Positions 51,974 to 58,278 of a stretch of 64,000 nucleotides of DNA are shown here, one piece after another. Position 1 is the first letter of the stretch. Every line of letters begins with the position of its first letter. Location: assembly GCF_042237075.1 (NCBI RefSeq), contig NZ_JBCGDC010000026.1, forward strand, positions 1 through 64,000, given 5' to 3'. The notes beneath the pieces are model-generated. The model was not told the DNA's origin, made no database searches, and saw only the letters and a program-made list of their open reading frames with translations. This DNA comes from Polymorphospora lycopeni (lineage in GTDB: Bacteria; Actinomycetota; Actinomycetes; Mycobacteriales; Micromonosporaceae). Both the position numbers and the translations under genes were made by a program.

Positions 51974-54961
51974 ATGTCTCCACGCCCATCACGAACGAAC
52001 CGGCCGGCCATGCTGCTCGGCGTCGCGCTGCTCGCCTCGCTGGCCGTCGTCGCCACGTCGCCGGCCGCCGCCCAGGCCGCGGACCTGCCACCCCAGCAGC
52101 CGGGGGTGACGCTGCGTACGTACGACGTGCGGGTGCCACTCACCGAGATCTGCACCCTCAAGCCGAGCCAGACCCCGAACATCGACAAGCTGATGCCGGA
52201 CATCGACTGGTCCACAGCCGACGAATTCGGGCTGGAGAACAACTTCGTCACACACGCGCTCGGCTACATCCACATCCCCACCGCCGGGTCGTACACGTTC
52301 CGGCTGACCAGCGACGACGGTTCCCGCCTCTACATCGACGACGCGGTGGTGGTCGACCACGACGGGCTGCACGGCGCGACGTCGAAGGACGGCAGCGTCA
52401 CGCTGACCGAGGGGCACCACGCGCTGCGGGTCGAATACTTCGAGGCCGGCGGCGGCCAGCAGCTCACCCTGTCGTGGCAGCCGCCGGGCGCGGCCGGGTT
52501 CGCCGTCGTACCCACCTCGGTGCTGAGCACGGACGCCGAGGCGGTGCGGGTGGTCTCGCCCGGACGCAAGGAGTGCGAGGGTGTCGCCGACACCCCGGGC
52601 GACGGGCTTCCGCTCGATTCCGTGCACCCCGACTACACCGTCACCGACCTGCGGCCGGACGGCTTCCAGCCGCAGGTCTCGGGCATGGACTGGACCCCCG
52701 ACGGCCGGCTGGTCATCGCCACCTGGGGCGGCAGCAACCAGGTGCTCGGCGAGGTGTACATCGTGGAGAACGTGACCGGGGCGACCGGCCCCGACCAGGT
52801 CACCTACAAGCGGGTCGCCAGCGGGCTGCGGGAGCCGATGGGCGTGGCGGTGGTCGACGGCACCATCTACGTCTCGCAGAAGCACGAGCTGACCGAACTG
52901 CGCGACACCGACGGCGACGAGGTCGCCGACGAGCACCGTACGGTGGCCACCTGGCCGTACGGCGGCAACTTCCACGAGTTCGCCTTCGGGCTGCTCTACA
53001 AGGGCGGCAACTTCTACCTCAACCTCTCGGTCGCGATCGACTACGGCGGCGCCACCACCGACCCGCAGCCGGTCGGCCGCGGCACCAGCGTCGTGGTGAA
53101 CCGGCGCACCGGCAAGATCAGCTACGTCGCCGGCGGCCTGCGCACCCCGAACGGCATCGGATGGGGACCGGAGCAGGAACTCTTCGTCACCGACAACCAG
53201 GGCGGCTACCTGCCCGCCTCCAAGCTGGTCCGGATCGAGCAGGACAGGTTCTTCCACCACTACACCAATCCCGACGGACCGTACGACGCCAATCCGGTGA
53301 CCCGGCCGGTGCTGTGGCTGCCGCAGAACGAGATCGGCAACTCGCCGAGCACGCCGGTGCTGCTGAAGAAGGGTCCGTACCGGGGGCAGTTCCTGATCGG
53401 TGACGTCACCTACGGCGGGTTGCAGCGCGCGTACCTGGAGAAGGTCCACGGCGAGTACCAGGGCGCGGTGTTCCGGCACACCCAGGGACTCGAGGCCGGC
53501 GTCAACCGGGTCTCGCTCGGCCCCGACGGCGCGATCTACGTGGGCGGGCTCGGCGCCGACGGCAACTGGGGCCAGGCCGGCAAGCTCCGGTACGGGCTGC
53601 AGAAGCTGACGCCGAACGACAACCGGACCTTCGACATGAAGTCGATGAGCGCCACCCCGAACGGCTTCAAGATCGAATACACCCGGCCGCTGTCCACCGC
53701 CACCATCCAGGACATCGCGCGGCGCTACCAGGTCAAGCAGTGGCGCTACGTCCCGTCCCCGACGTACGGCGGACCGAAGGTCGACGAGGAGACGCTGACG
53801 GTCACCGGGGTCAAGGTCTCCAACGACCGCAGGACGGTCACCCTGACCATCGACGGCCTCCAGCCCAACCGGGTGGTGCACCTGCGCTCGCCGCGCTCGT
53901 TCACCGCGTCCAACGGTGAGGAACTGTGGAGCACCGAGGCCTGGTACACCCTCAACGCCATCCCGGGCGCGCAGCCGGACCAGATCTTCTACGAGGCCGA
54001 GGAGGGCAACCGGGAGGGCGGCGCCGGGTTCGACACCGAGCACGCCGGCCACTCGGGCGTCGGGTTCGTGGACAACTTCGGTGGGCTGAACGCCTCCACC
54101 ACCGTCCACGTCGACGTGAAGCGGGCCGGCGAGTACGAGGTCGGGCTGCGCTACAGCAACGGCCCCAACCCGTTCCAGGGCGACAAGACGATCAGCATCT
54201 ACGTCAACGGCCGCAAGGTCAAGCAGACCGTGTTGCCCACGACGGTCACCTGGAAGGAGTGGGCGACCAAGACCGAGCAGCTGACGCTGCGCCGCGGCGT
54301 CAACGCGATCCAGTACCGGGTGGACGCGACCGACACCGGACACGTCAACCTGGATCTGATCACCGTACGCAAACCCGGTGAACGGATCACGCTGTTCGAC
54401 GGCAACAGCCTGTCGGAGTGGCAGCACACCGACGGGCGCAGCGCGACCTGGCGGCGGGTGGACGGCGCCGCGATGGAGGTCTACGGCGGCGACCTGCGCA
54501 CCAAGCAGGCGTTCGGTGACTTCCGGCTGCACGTCGAGTTCAAGGTGCCGCTCCTGCCACCGGACGTCACCGGCCAGAACCGCGGCAACAGTGGCGTCTA
54601 CCTCCAGGAGCGGTACGAGATCCAGGTCCTCGACTCCTACGGAGACCCGACCCTGGACAACAACGAGGCCGGCGCGATCTACCTGCAGAAGGCGCCGGAC
54701 GTCAACGCCGCGACACCACCGGAGACCTGGCAGACGTACGACATCGAGTACCGCGCCGCGCGCTACGACAGCGCGGGCAACAAGACCGAGAACGCCCGGG
54801 TGACCGTGGTCTGGAACGGCGTACTCGTCCACGACGACGTCGCCATCACCGGCCCGACCGGCGGCAACATCCCGGAAGGACCGGCGACCGGGTCGATCCG
54901 CCTCCAGGATCACCAGAACACCGTGCAATACCGCAACATCTGGATCGAGCCGCTGACCTGA
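51974..54961 (+). CDS. Large exported protein: PA14, sugar-dehydrogenase-like propeller, CBM and DUF1080 domains
   Basis: 995 residues from ATG 51974 (GGGGGAGGGA upstream). Signal peptide LLGVALLASLAVVATSPAAA. A PA14-type domain (about 35-180: FTHALGY-like GYIHIPTAGSYTFRLTSDDG SRLYIDD). A PQQ glucose/sorbosone-dehydrogenase-like propeller (about 205-600: GMDWTPDGRLVIATWGGSNQ, GLREPMGVAVVDGTIYVSQK, RTPNGIGWGPEQELFVTDNQ). A CBM6/35-like module (about 680-800: FYEAEEGNREGGAGFDTEHA GHSGVGF). A C-terminal DUF1080/3-keto-disaccharide hydrolase-like LamG fold (about 805-995: ITLFDGNSLSEWQHTDGRSA, YLQERYEIQVLDSYGDPTLD). Likely attacks or binds extracellular sugars; the combination resembles multi-domain proteins of the 3-keto-sugar pathway. 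Confidence 0.88.
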   Translation: MSPRPSRTNRPAMLLGVALLASLAVVATSPAAAQAADLPPQQPGVTLRTYDVRVPLTEICTLKPSQTPNIDKLMPDIDWSTADEFGLENNFVTHALGYIHIPTAGSYTFRLTSDDGSRLYIDDAVVVDHDGLHGATSKDGSVTLTEGHHALRVEYFEAGGGQQLTLSWQPPGAAGFAVVPTSVLSTDAEAVRVVSPGRKECEGVADTPGDGLPLDSVHPDYTVTDLRPDGFQPQVSGMDWTPDGRLVIATWGGSNQVLGEVYIVENVTGATGPDQVTYKRVASGLREPMGVAVVDGTIYVSQKHELTELRDTDGDEVADEHRTVATWPYGGNFHEFAFGLLYKGGNFYLNLSVAIDYGGATTDPQPVGRGTSVVVNRRTGKISYVAGGLRTPNGIGWGPEQELFVTDNQGGYLPASKLVRIEQDRFFHHYTNPDGPYDANPVTRPVLWLPQNEIGNSPSTPVLLKKGPYRGQFLIGDVTYGGLQRAYLEKVHGEYQGAVFRHTQGLEAGVNRVSLGPDGAIYVGGLGADGNWGQAGKLRYGLQKLTPNDNRTFDMKSMSATPNGFKIEYTRPLSTATIQDIARRYQVKQWRYVPSPTYGGPKVDEETLTVTGVKVSNDRRTVTLTIDGLQPNRVVHLRSPRSFTASNGEELWSTEAWYTLNAIPGAQPDQIFYEAEEGNREGGAGFDTEHAGHSGVGFVDNFGGLNASTTVHVDVKRAGEYEVGLRYSNGPNPFQGDKTISIYVNGRKVKQTVLPTTVTWKEWATKTEQLTLRRGVNAIQYRVDATDTGHVNLDLITVRKPGERITLFDGNSLSEWQHTDGRSATWRRVDGAAMEVYGGDLRTKQAFGDFRLHVEFKVPLLPPDVTGQNRGNSGVYLQERYEIQVLDSYGDPTLDNNEAGAIYLQKAPDVNAATPPETWQTYDIEYRAARYDSAGNKTENARVTVVWNGVLVHDDVAITGPTGGNIPEGPATGSIRLQDHQNTVQYRNIWIEPLT

Positions 54962-55069
54962 CGCCTCGGCGGGGGGGGGCGGGGCCAGCCGGGGACGGCC
55001 GCNGGATCACCAGAACACCGTGCAATACCGCAACATCTGGATCGAGCCGCTGACCTGACGCCTCGGCGG
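54907..55069. repeat. 66-bp direct repeat around an N: contig-join artefact
   Basis: 54907-54972 (the end of the 995-aa gene) recurs at 55004-55069 after a G-rich stretch and an N at 55003. It is the same pattern as at 37.4 kb: overlapping contig ends joined without merging. The coding sequence itself is complete in the first copy. Confidence 0.85.
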
Positions 55070-55105
55070 CCGTGCCGGACCAGTCACTGGCCGGCACGGC
55101 CGCCG
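55064..55105 (+). terminator. Long terminator hairpin of the 995-aa protein gene
   Basis: Arms CGGCGGCCGTGCCGG (55064-55078) and CCGGCACGGCCGCCG (55091-55105), perfect 15 bp, with a loop that itself pairs (CCAGT/ACTGG). In the first copy of the duplicated end this hairpin is cut off. Confidence 0.75.
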
Positions 55106-55139
55106 GGTGTCCCAACAGGGACGGCTGCTCCACCTCGGA

Positions 55140-56547
55140 GAGGAATGCTCAAGACCTGTGGATCGGCCGGGAAGGGGCGTACCTTCCCGGTGATCGATTC
55201 GTGTAGGTCTCGAGCAAGGCCGACGTTGGCGCGTCGGTCGGGAAGGCACGCCCGTGCTGACTGTAGTCGCCGAGGACGGGCAGCGACGCGATGGCGTCTC
55301 GCTGCTGGACGATGTTGTTCGTGAAGGTGCCCGGCGGATGCTGGCCGCGGCGTTGGAGGCCGAGGTCGACGCGTACCTGGCCGAGTTGGCGTCCGAGCGT
55401 GACGAGCGGGGCCGCCGGATGGTGGTGCGTAACGGTCACGCCCAGCCGCGACGGGTGGTGACCGGTGCCGGGGCGATCGAGGTGGTCGCGCCGCGGGTCA
55501 ACGACAAGCGCGTCGACCCGGTCACCGGACAACGCAGGCGGTTCCGGTCGGCGATCCTGCCGCCGTGGTGCCGTAAGAGCCCGAAGGTGGCCGAGGTACT
55601 GCCGCTGCTGTACCTGCACGGCCTGTCGTCCGGCGACTTCGTACCCGCCCTGGAACAGTTCCTCGGCTCCGCGGCAGGCCTGTCCGCGGCGGCGGTCACG
55701 AGGTTGACCAGCCAGTGGACCGACGACTACCACGCCTGGCGCCGGCGGGACCTGTCGAGCGTCGACTACGTCTACGTGTGGGCCGACGGCATCCACGTCA
55801 ACGTCCGCCTCGAACAGGACAAACTCTGCCTGCTCGTCATCGTCGGGGTACGCGCCGACGGCACCAAGGAACTGGTCGCCCTGGCCGACGGCTACCGCGA
55901 ATCGACCGGCTCCTGGGCCGATCTGCTGCGGGACTGCGCCCGCCGGGGCATGCGCGCCCCGGTCCTGGCCGTCGGTGACGGCGCACTCGGATTCTGGGCC
56001 GCGCTGCGCGAGGTCTTCCCCGACACCCGGCAACAGCGCGACTGGGTCCACAAGACCGCCAACGTCCTGGCCGCCCTACCGAAGTCCGCGCACCCGGGCG
56101 CGAAGGCCGCCCTGGCCGAGATCTGGAGCGCCGAGGACAAGACCCACGCCCAGCTCGCCGCGAGACGGTTCGTCGACCTCTACGGCGCGAAGTTCGCCAA
56201 AGCGGTCGCAAAGATCACCGACGACCTCGACATCCTGCTCACCTTCTACGACTACCCGGCCGAACACTGGGTGCACCTACGCACCTCGAACCCGATCGAG
56301 TCCACGTTCGCCACCGTCCGACACCGCACCCGCGTCACCAAAGGCCCCGGAAGCCGCACCGCCGGCCTCGCCATGGCGTTCAAACTCATCGAAGCCGCCC
56401 AAGACCGATGGCGCGCCGTCAACGCACCCCACCTCGTCGCCCTCGTCCGCACCGGCGCGGTCTTCGTCAACGGCCAACTCGTCGAACGACCCGAAGACAC
56501 CATCGCCGCGTAGTAGCTACCTCATCCACAGGTATTGACGATTCCTC
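55140..56547 (+). mobile_element. IS256-family insertion sequence with 9-bp target duplication
   Basis: 1408-bp element. Imperfect terminal repeats: GAGGAATGCTCAAGACCTGT at the left, and GAGGAATCGTCAATACCTGT read inward from the right end. Directly outside is CACCTCGGA at 55131-55139 and 56548-56556, a perfect 9-bp duplication, matching the 8-9 bp of IS256. It encodes one intact transposase. Inserted between a terminator and a tRNA array. Confidence 0.93.
55254..56513 (+). CDS. IS256/mutator-type transposase
   Basis: 419 residues. Family landmarks: LLDDVVREGARRMLAAALEA EVDAYL at the N-terminus; RNGHAQPRRVVTGAGAIEV; the first catalytic Asp in VDYVYVWADGIHVNVRLEQD; the second in APVLAVGDGALGFWAALREV; the mutator signature QQRDWVHKTANVLAALPKS; and the glutamate in RTSNPIESTFATVRHRTRVT KGPGSR. 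The frame is full length and looks active. It catalyses replicative-type transposition through a circular intermediate in this family. Confidence 0.95.
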   Translation: MLTVVAEDGQRRDGVSLLDDVVREGARRMLAAALEAEVDAYLAELASERDERGRRMVVRNGHAQPRRVVTGAGAIEVVAPRVNDKRVDPVTGQRRRFRSAILPPWCRKSPKVAEVLPLLYLHGLSSGDFVPALEQFLGSAAGLSAAAVTRLTSQWTDDYHAWRRRDLSSVDYVYVWADGIHVNVRLEQDKLCLLVIVGVRADGTKELVALADGYRESTGSWADLLRDCARRGMRAPVLAVGDGALGFWAALREVFPDTRQQRDWVHKTANVLAALPKSAHPGAKAALAEIWSAEDKTHAQLAARRFVDLYGAKFAKAVAKITDDLDILLTFYDYPAEHWVHLRTSNPIESTFATVRHRTRVTKGPGSRTAGLAMAFKLIEAAQDRWRAVNAPHLVALVRTGAVFVNGQLVERPEDTIAA

Positions 56548-56569
56548 CACCTCGGATGGCACAGCGTCG

Positions 56570-56640
56570 AGGCCGCAGCCGGACTCGAACCGGCGTCTAC
56601 CGCTTTGCGGGCGGTCCCCTGACCACTCGGGCATACGACC
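56570..56640 (-). tRNA. tRNA-Cys (GCA), C33 variant
   Basis: 71-nt cloverleaf on the minus strand. Acceptor GGTCGTA/TGCGGCC, anticodon stem ACCGC/GCGGT with loop CCGCAAA, T-arm GCCGG TTCGAGT CCGGC, discriminator U as expected for tRNA-Cys. Position 33 is C instead of the near-universal U. No CCA is encoded. Last of the array and closest to the IS256 element. Confidence 0.8.
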
Positions 56641-56646
56641 GTGGCG

Positions 56647-56720
56647 TGTCCCGGGCTGGAGTCGAACCAGCGACCTCCGCCGTGTCGGGGCGGCGCTCTG
56701 ACCTGCTGAGCTATCGGGAC
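56647..56720 (-). tRNA. tRNA-Val (GAC), C33 variant
   Basis: Acceptor GTCCCGA/CCGGGAC (one mismatch at the base of the stem), anticodon stem CCGCC/GGCGG with loop CCGACAC, T-arm GCTGG TTCGACT CCAGC, discriminator A. Position 33 is C. No CCA encoded. Confidence 0.8.
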
Positions 56721-56723
56721 GGG

Positions 56724-56798
56724 AGCAGGGGCGGGATTCGAACCCGCGGTCTCCGGCTTATGAGGCCGGCGAGGACGACCGAACTCCTCTACCCTGCG
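56724..56798 (-). tRNA. tRNA with CAT anticodon (Met-type)
   Basis: Acceptor CGCAGGG/CCCTGCT, with a C1:U72 mismatch reminiscent of the C1:A72 mismatch of initiator tRNA. Anticodon stem CCGGC/GCCGG with loop CTCATAA, T-arm GCGGG TTCGAAT CCCGC. The three G:C pairs of a true initiator stem are only partly present. Could be initiator-like, elongator Met, or Ile2 (lysidine-modified). Confidence 0.75.
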
Positions 56799-56844
56799 GC
56801 GTACGCCGCCGGGAGTCGAATTCTGGTGGCGCTGCGTTGTCGCG

Positions 56845-56917
56845 TACCCGGAGCGCGATTCGAACGCGCACTGGCGCCGTCCTGAGCGGCGTGCCTCTGC
56901 CGTTGGGCTACCCGGGC
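56845..56917 (-). tRNA. tRNA with CAG (Leu) anticodon on a short-variable-loop body
   Basis: Acceptor GCCCGGG/TCCGGGT, anticodon stem CGCCG/CGGCG with loop CTCAGGA, variable loop only CCAGT (5 nt), T-arm GCGCG TTCGAAT CGCGC, discriminator A. Bacterial tRNA-Leu normally has a long variable arm; this one does not. Its body is nearly the same as the GAG tRNA at 57003. Confidence 0.72.
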
Positions 56918-56921
56918 GTGG

Positions 56922-56994
56922 AGCCGGCGGCGGGACTCGAACCCGCTGCCTGCCGATTACAAGTCGGCTGCACGGCCTGTCGTGCTGCGCCGGC
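56922..56994 (-). tRNA. tRNA-Thr (TGT)
   Basis: Acceptor GCCGGCG/CGCCGGC, D-stem GCAC/GTGC, anticodon stem GCCGA/TCGGC with loop CTTGTAA, T-arm GCGGG TTCGAGT CCCGC, discriminator U followed by encoded CCA (56919-56921). One of two array members with CCA. Confidence 0.85.
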
Positions 56995-57002
56995 ATGGTG
57001 CG

Positions 57003-57075
57003 TGCCCTCGGCGCGATTCGAACGCGCACTGGCGCCGTCCTCAACGTCGGGCCTCTGCCGTTGGGCTACGAGGGC
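57003..57075 (-). tRNA. tRNA with GAG (Leu) anticodon on a short-variable-loop body
   Basis: Acceptor GCCCTCG/CGAGGGC perfect. Anticodon stem CGACG/CGGCG with one mismatch, loop TTGAGGA, variable loop CCAGT, T-arm GCGCG TTCGAAT CGCGC, discriminator A. From the D-arm to the T-arm it is almost identical to the CAG tRNA at 56845, so the two are duplicates that differ in anticodon and acceptor. Confidence 0.72.
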
Positions 57076-57113
57076 GGGGTGAACCGCGGGCGGAGGATCC
57101 GCACCTGCGATGG

Positions 57114-57186
57114 AGTGGCTACCGGGGCTCGAACCCGGGACCTTCGCCTTGGCAAGGCGACGCTCTACCTGCTGAGCTACAGCCAC
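57114..57186 (-). tRNA. tRNA-Gly (GCC)
   Basis: Acceptor GTGGCTG/TAGCCAC, anticodon stem TCGCC/GGCGA with loop TTGCCAA, T-arm CCGGG TTCGAGC CCCGG, discriminator U as usual for bacterial tRNA-Gly, then encoded CCA (57111-57113). Confidence 0.88.
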
Positions 57187-57234
57187 GCACGAGCCGTCGA
57201 CCGGTGTGTCGGGCTCCCGGTACGGTGCCGGCGG

Positions 57235-57307
57235 CGTCCTCGGAGAGATTCGAACTCCCGACCCCCGGATCCGTAATCCGGTACTCTATCCGCTGAGCTA
57301 CGAGGAC
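57235..57307 (-). tRNA. tRNA-Arg (ACG)
   Basis: Acceptor GTCCTCG/CGAGGAC perfect, anticodon stem CCGGA/TCCGG with loop TTACGGA, T-arm GGGAG TTCGAAT CTCTC, discriminator G. Well-formed; no CCA encoded. A34 would need TadA editing to inosine, normal for Arg(ACG). Confidence 0.9.
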
Positions 57308-57417
57308 GAAACGGAAGCGGTCGGGTACGCCTTTCTCGGCGACTCGACCCGGCTACCGCACGGTCTGGCCCAGGTGCCGTACCGGTTTCCCGGCCGGTCG
57401 TCCTGGTCGACCGCTCG

Positions 57418-57490
57418 TGGACCTGGGCGGATTCGAACCGCCGACCCCCGGTCTGCCGAACCGGTGCGCTACCAACTGCGCCACAAGCCC
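57418..57490 (-). tRNA. tRNA-Ala (GGC), C33 variant
   Basis: Acceptor GGGCTTG/CAGGTCC, which includes the G3:U70 pair that marks alanine tRNAs. Anticodon stem CCGGT/ACCGG with loop TCGGCAG, T-arm GGCGG TTCGAAT CCGCC, discriminator A. Position 33 is C. Confidence 0.83.
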
Positions 57491-57495
57491 CTACG

Positions 57496-57567
57496 TCCGG
57501 ACCCCCGAGTCGAACGGGGTGTCTCGCGCTCCCAAGGCGCGCGGGTTGCCGTCTCCCTCGCTCCGGA
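57496..57567 (-). tRNA. tRNA-Pro (TGG), irregular
   Basis: Acceptor TCCGGA/TCCGGA pairs over 6 bp with the seventh pair broken. Anticodon stem CGCGC/GCGCG with loop CTTGGGA, T-arm CCCCG TTCGACT CGGGG. The D-arm (GGG AGACGGCAA CCC) is unusual. It lies against the N gap, so its 5' end may be affected by assembly. Confidence 0.65.
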
Positions 57568-57720
57568 TCGTCCGGGCGCCGGCGGATGTGCCGGCGGCCN
57601 NNNNNNNNNNNNNNNNNNNNNNNNNNNNNNNNNNNNNNNNNNNNNNNNNNNNNNNNNNNNNNNNNNNNNNNNNNNNNNNNNNNCCGGATCGTCCGGCCGC
57701 CGGCGGATGTGCCGGCGGCC
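57563..57720. other. Assembly gap (N 57600-57683) flanked by a 37-bp repeat
   Basis: 84 undetermined bases. CCGGATCGTCCGG followed by CGCCGGCGGATGTG and CCGGCGGCC occurs on both sides (57563-57599, 57684-57720) with one difference. A tandem repeat probably blocked assembly, and further tRNA genes could be hidden. Confidence 0.85.
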
Positions 57721-57824
57721 GGAACACGATGTCGACGCGGCGCACTCGTGCGCGGCGTCGGTGCTGTGCCATCCACTGTGGAGTTCTCAACGAGCCGTGC
57801 CGCCGGCCGGGGCCGGGGCGGTTG

Positions 57825-57897
57825 CACGGGCAGCAGGAGTTGAACCCGCATCTTCCGGTTTTGGAGACCGGTGCTCTGCCGGTTGAGCTACACCCGT
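57825..57897 (-). tRNA. tRNA-Trp (CCA)
   Basis: Acceptor ACGGGTG/TGCCCGT with two wobble pairs near the base, anticodon stem CCGGT/ACCGG with loop CTCCAAA, T-arm GCGGG TTCAACT CCTGC, discriminator G as in bacterial tRNA-Trp. First tRNA of the array in the direction of transcription. Confidence 0.88.
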
Positions 57898-57992
57898 AGG
57901 TCGATGGAAAGAAACTGGTCGAGCAGGTCCGGAAACGGAAACGCCGCCCGGTCCCGGATCTGGGTGGGCGGCGCGCGGATCGCTAGCGGTCG

Positions 57993-58124
57993 CTAGCCAT
58001 GCCACCTGCCCAGGTGGTGGTTCTTCTCGCTGCCGGCCAGGAAGCCGGATCGGCCGGCACAGGTCGTGGCGACCTCGCCGCGCGGCGTCAGCCATCGCGG
58101 TGTGATCGAGGTGTGCCACAACAT
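57993..58124 (-). CDS. Possible 43-aa protein upstream of the tRNA array
   Basis: ATG 58124 with AGGAGA 6 bp upstream opens a frame beginning MLWHTSITPRWLTPRGEVAT and ending NHHLGRWHG. Its ribosome site is good and it lies just ahead of the tRNA-Trp gene on the same strand, so it may be co-transcribed with the array. No family recognised; composition is rich in His, Trp and Arg. The length allows chance occurrence. Confidence 0.4.
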   Translation of the reverse strand: MLWHTSITPRWLTPRGEVATTCAGRSGFLAGSEKNHHLGRWHG

Positions 58125-58278
58125 GTCGGTCTCCTGACCTGGTCGGTTCGTCTTGGTGCTGATCTCTACGGTAGGGCTACCCCCTGGACCGGGCAACCCT
58201 ATTAGGAAACGCGACGGCAACCAGTCATCGGATCGGCACCCTGTTGTCCTCGATGTTGTCGCTCGCTACTGTCCCTCG

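Noticed and set aside
56799..56844. A twelfth tRNA between the CAT and CAG tRNAs
   Set aside because: Only a T-arm-like piece (GGGAGTCGAATTCT) is visible; no acceptor or anticodon arm can be folded.
57076..57113. Another tRNA 3' half before tRNA-Gly
   Set aside because: A GGATCC-containing stem-like piece is present, but there is no full cloverleaf.
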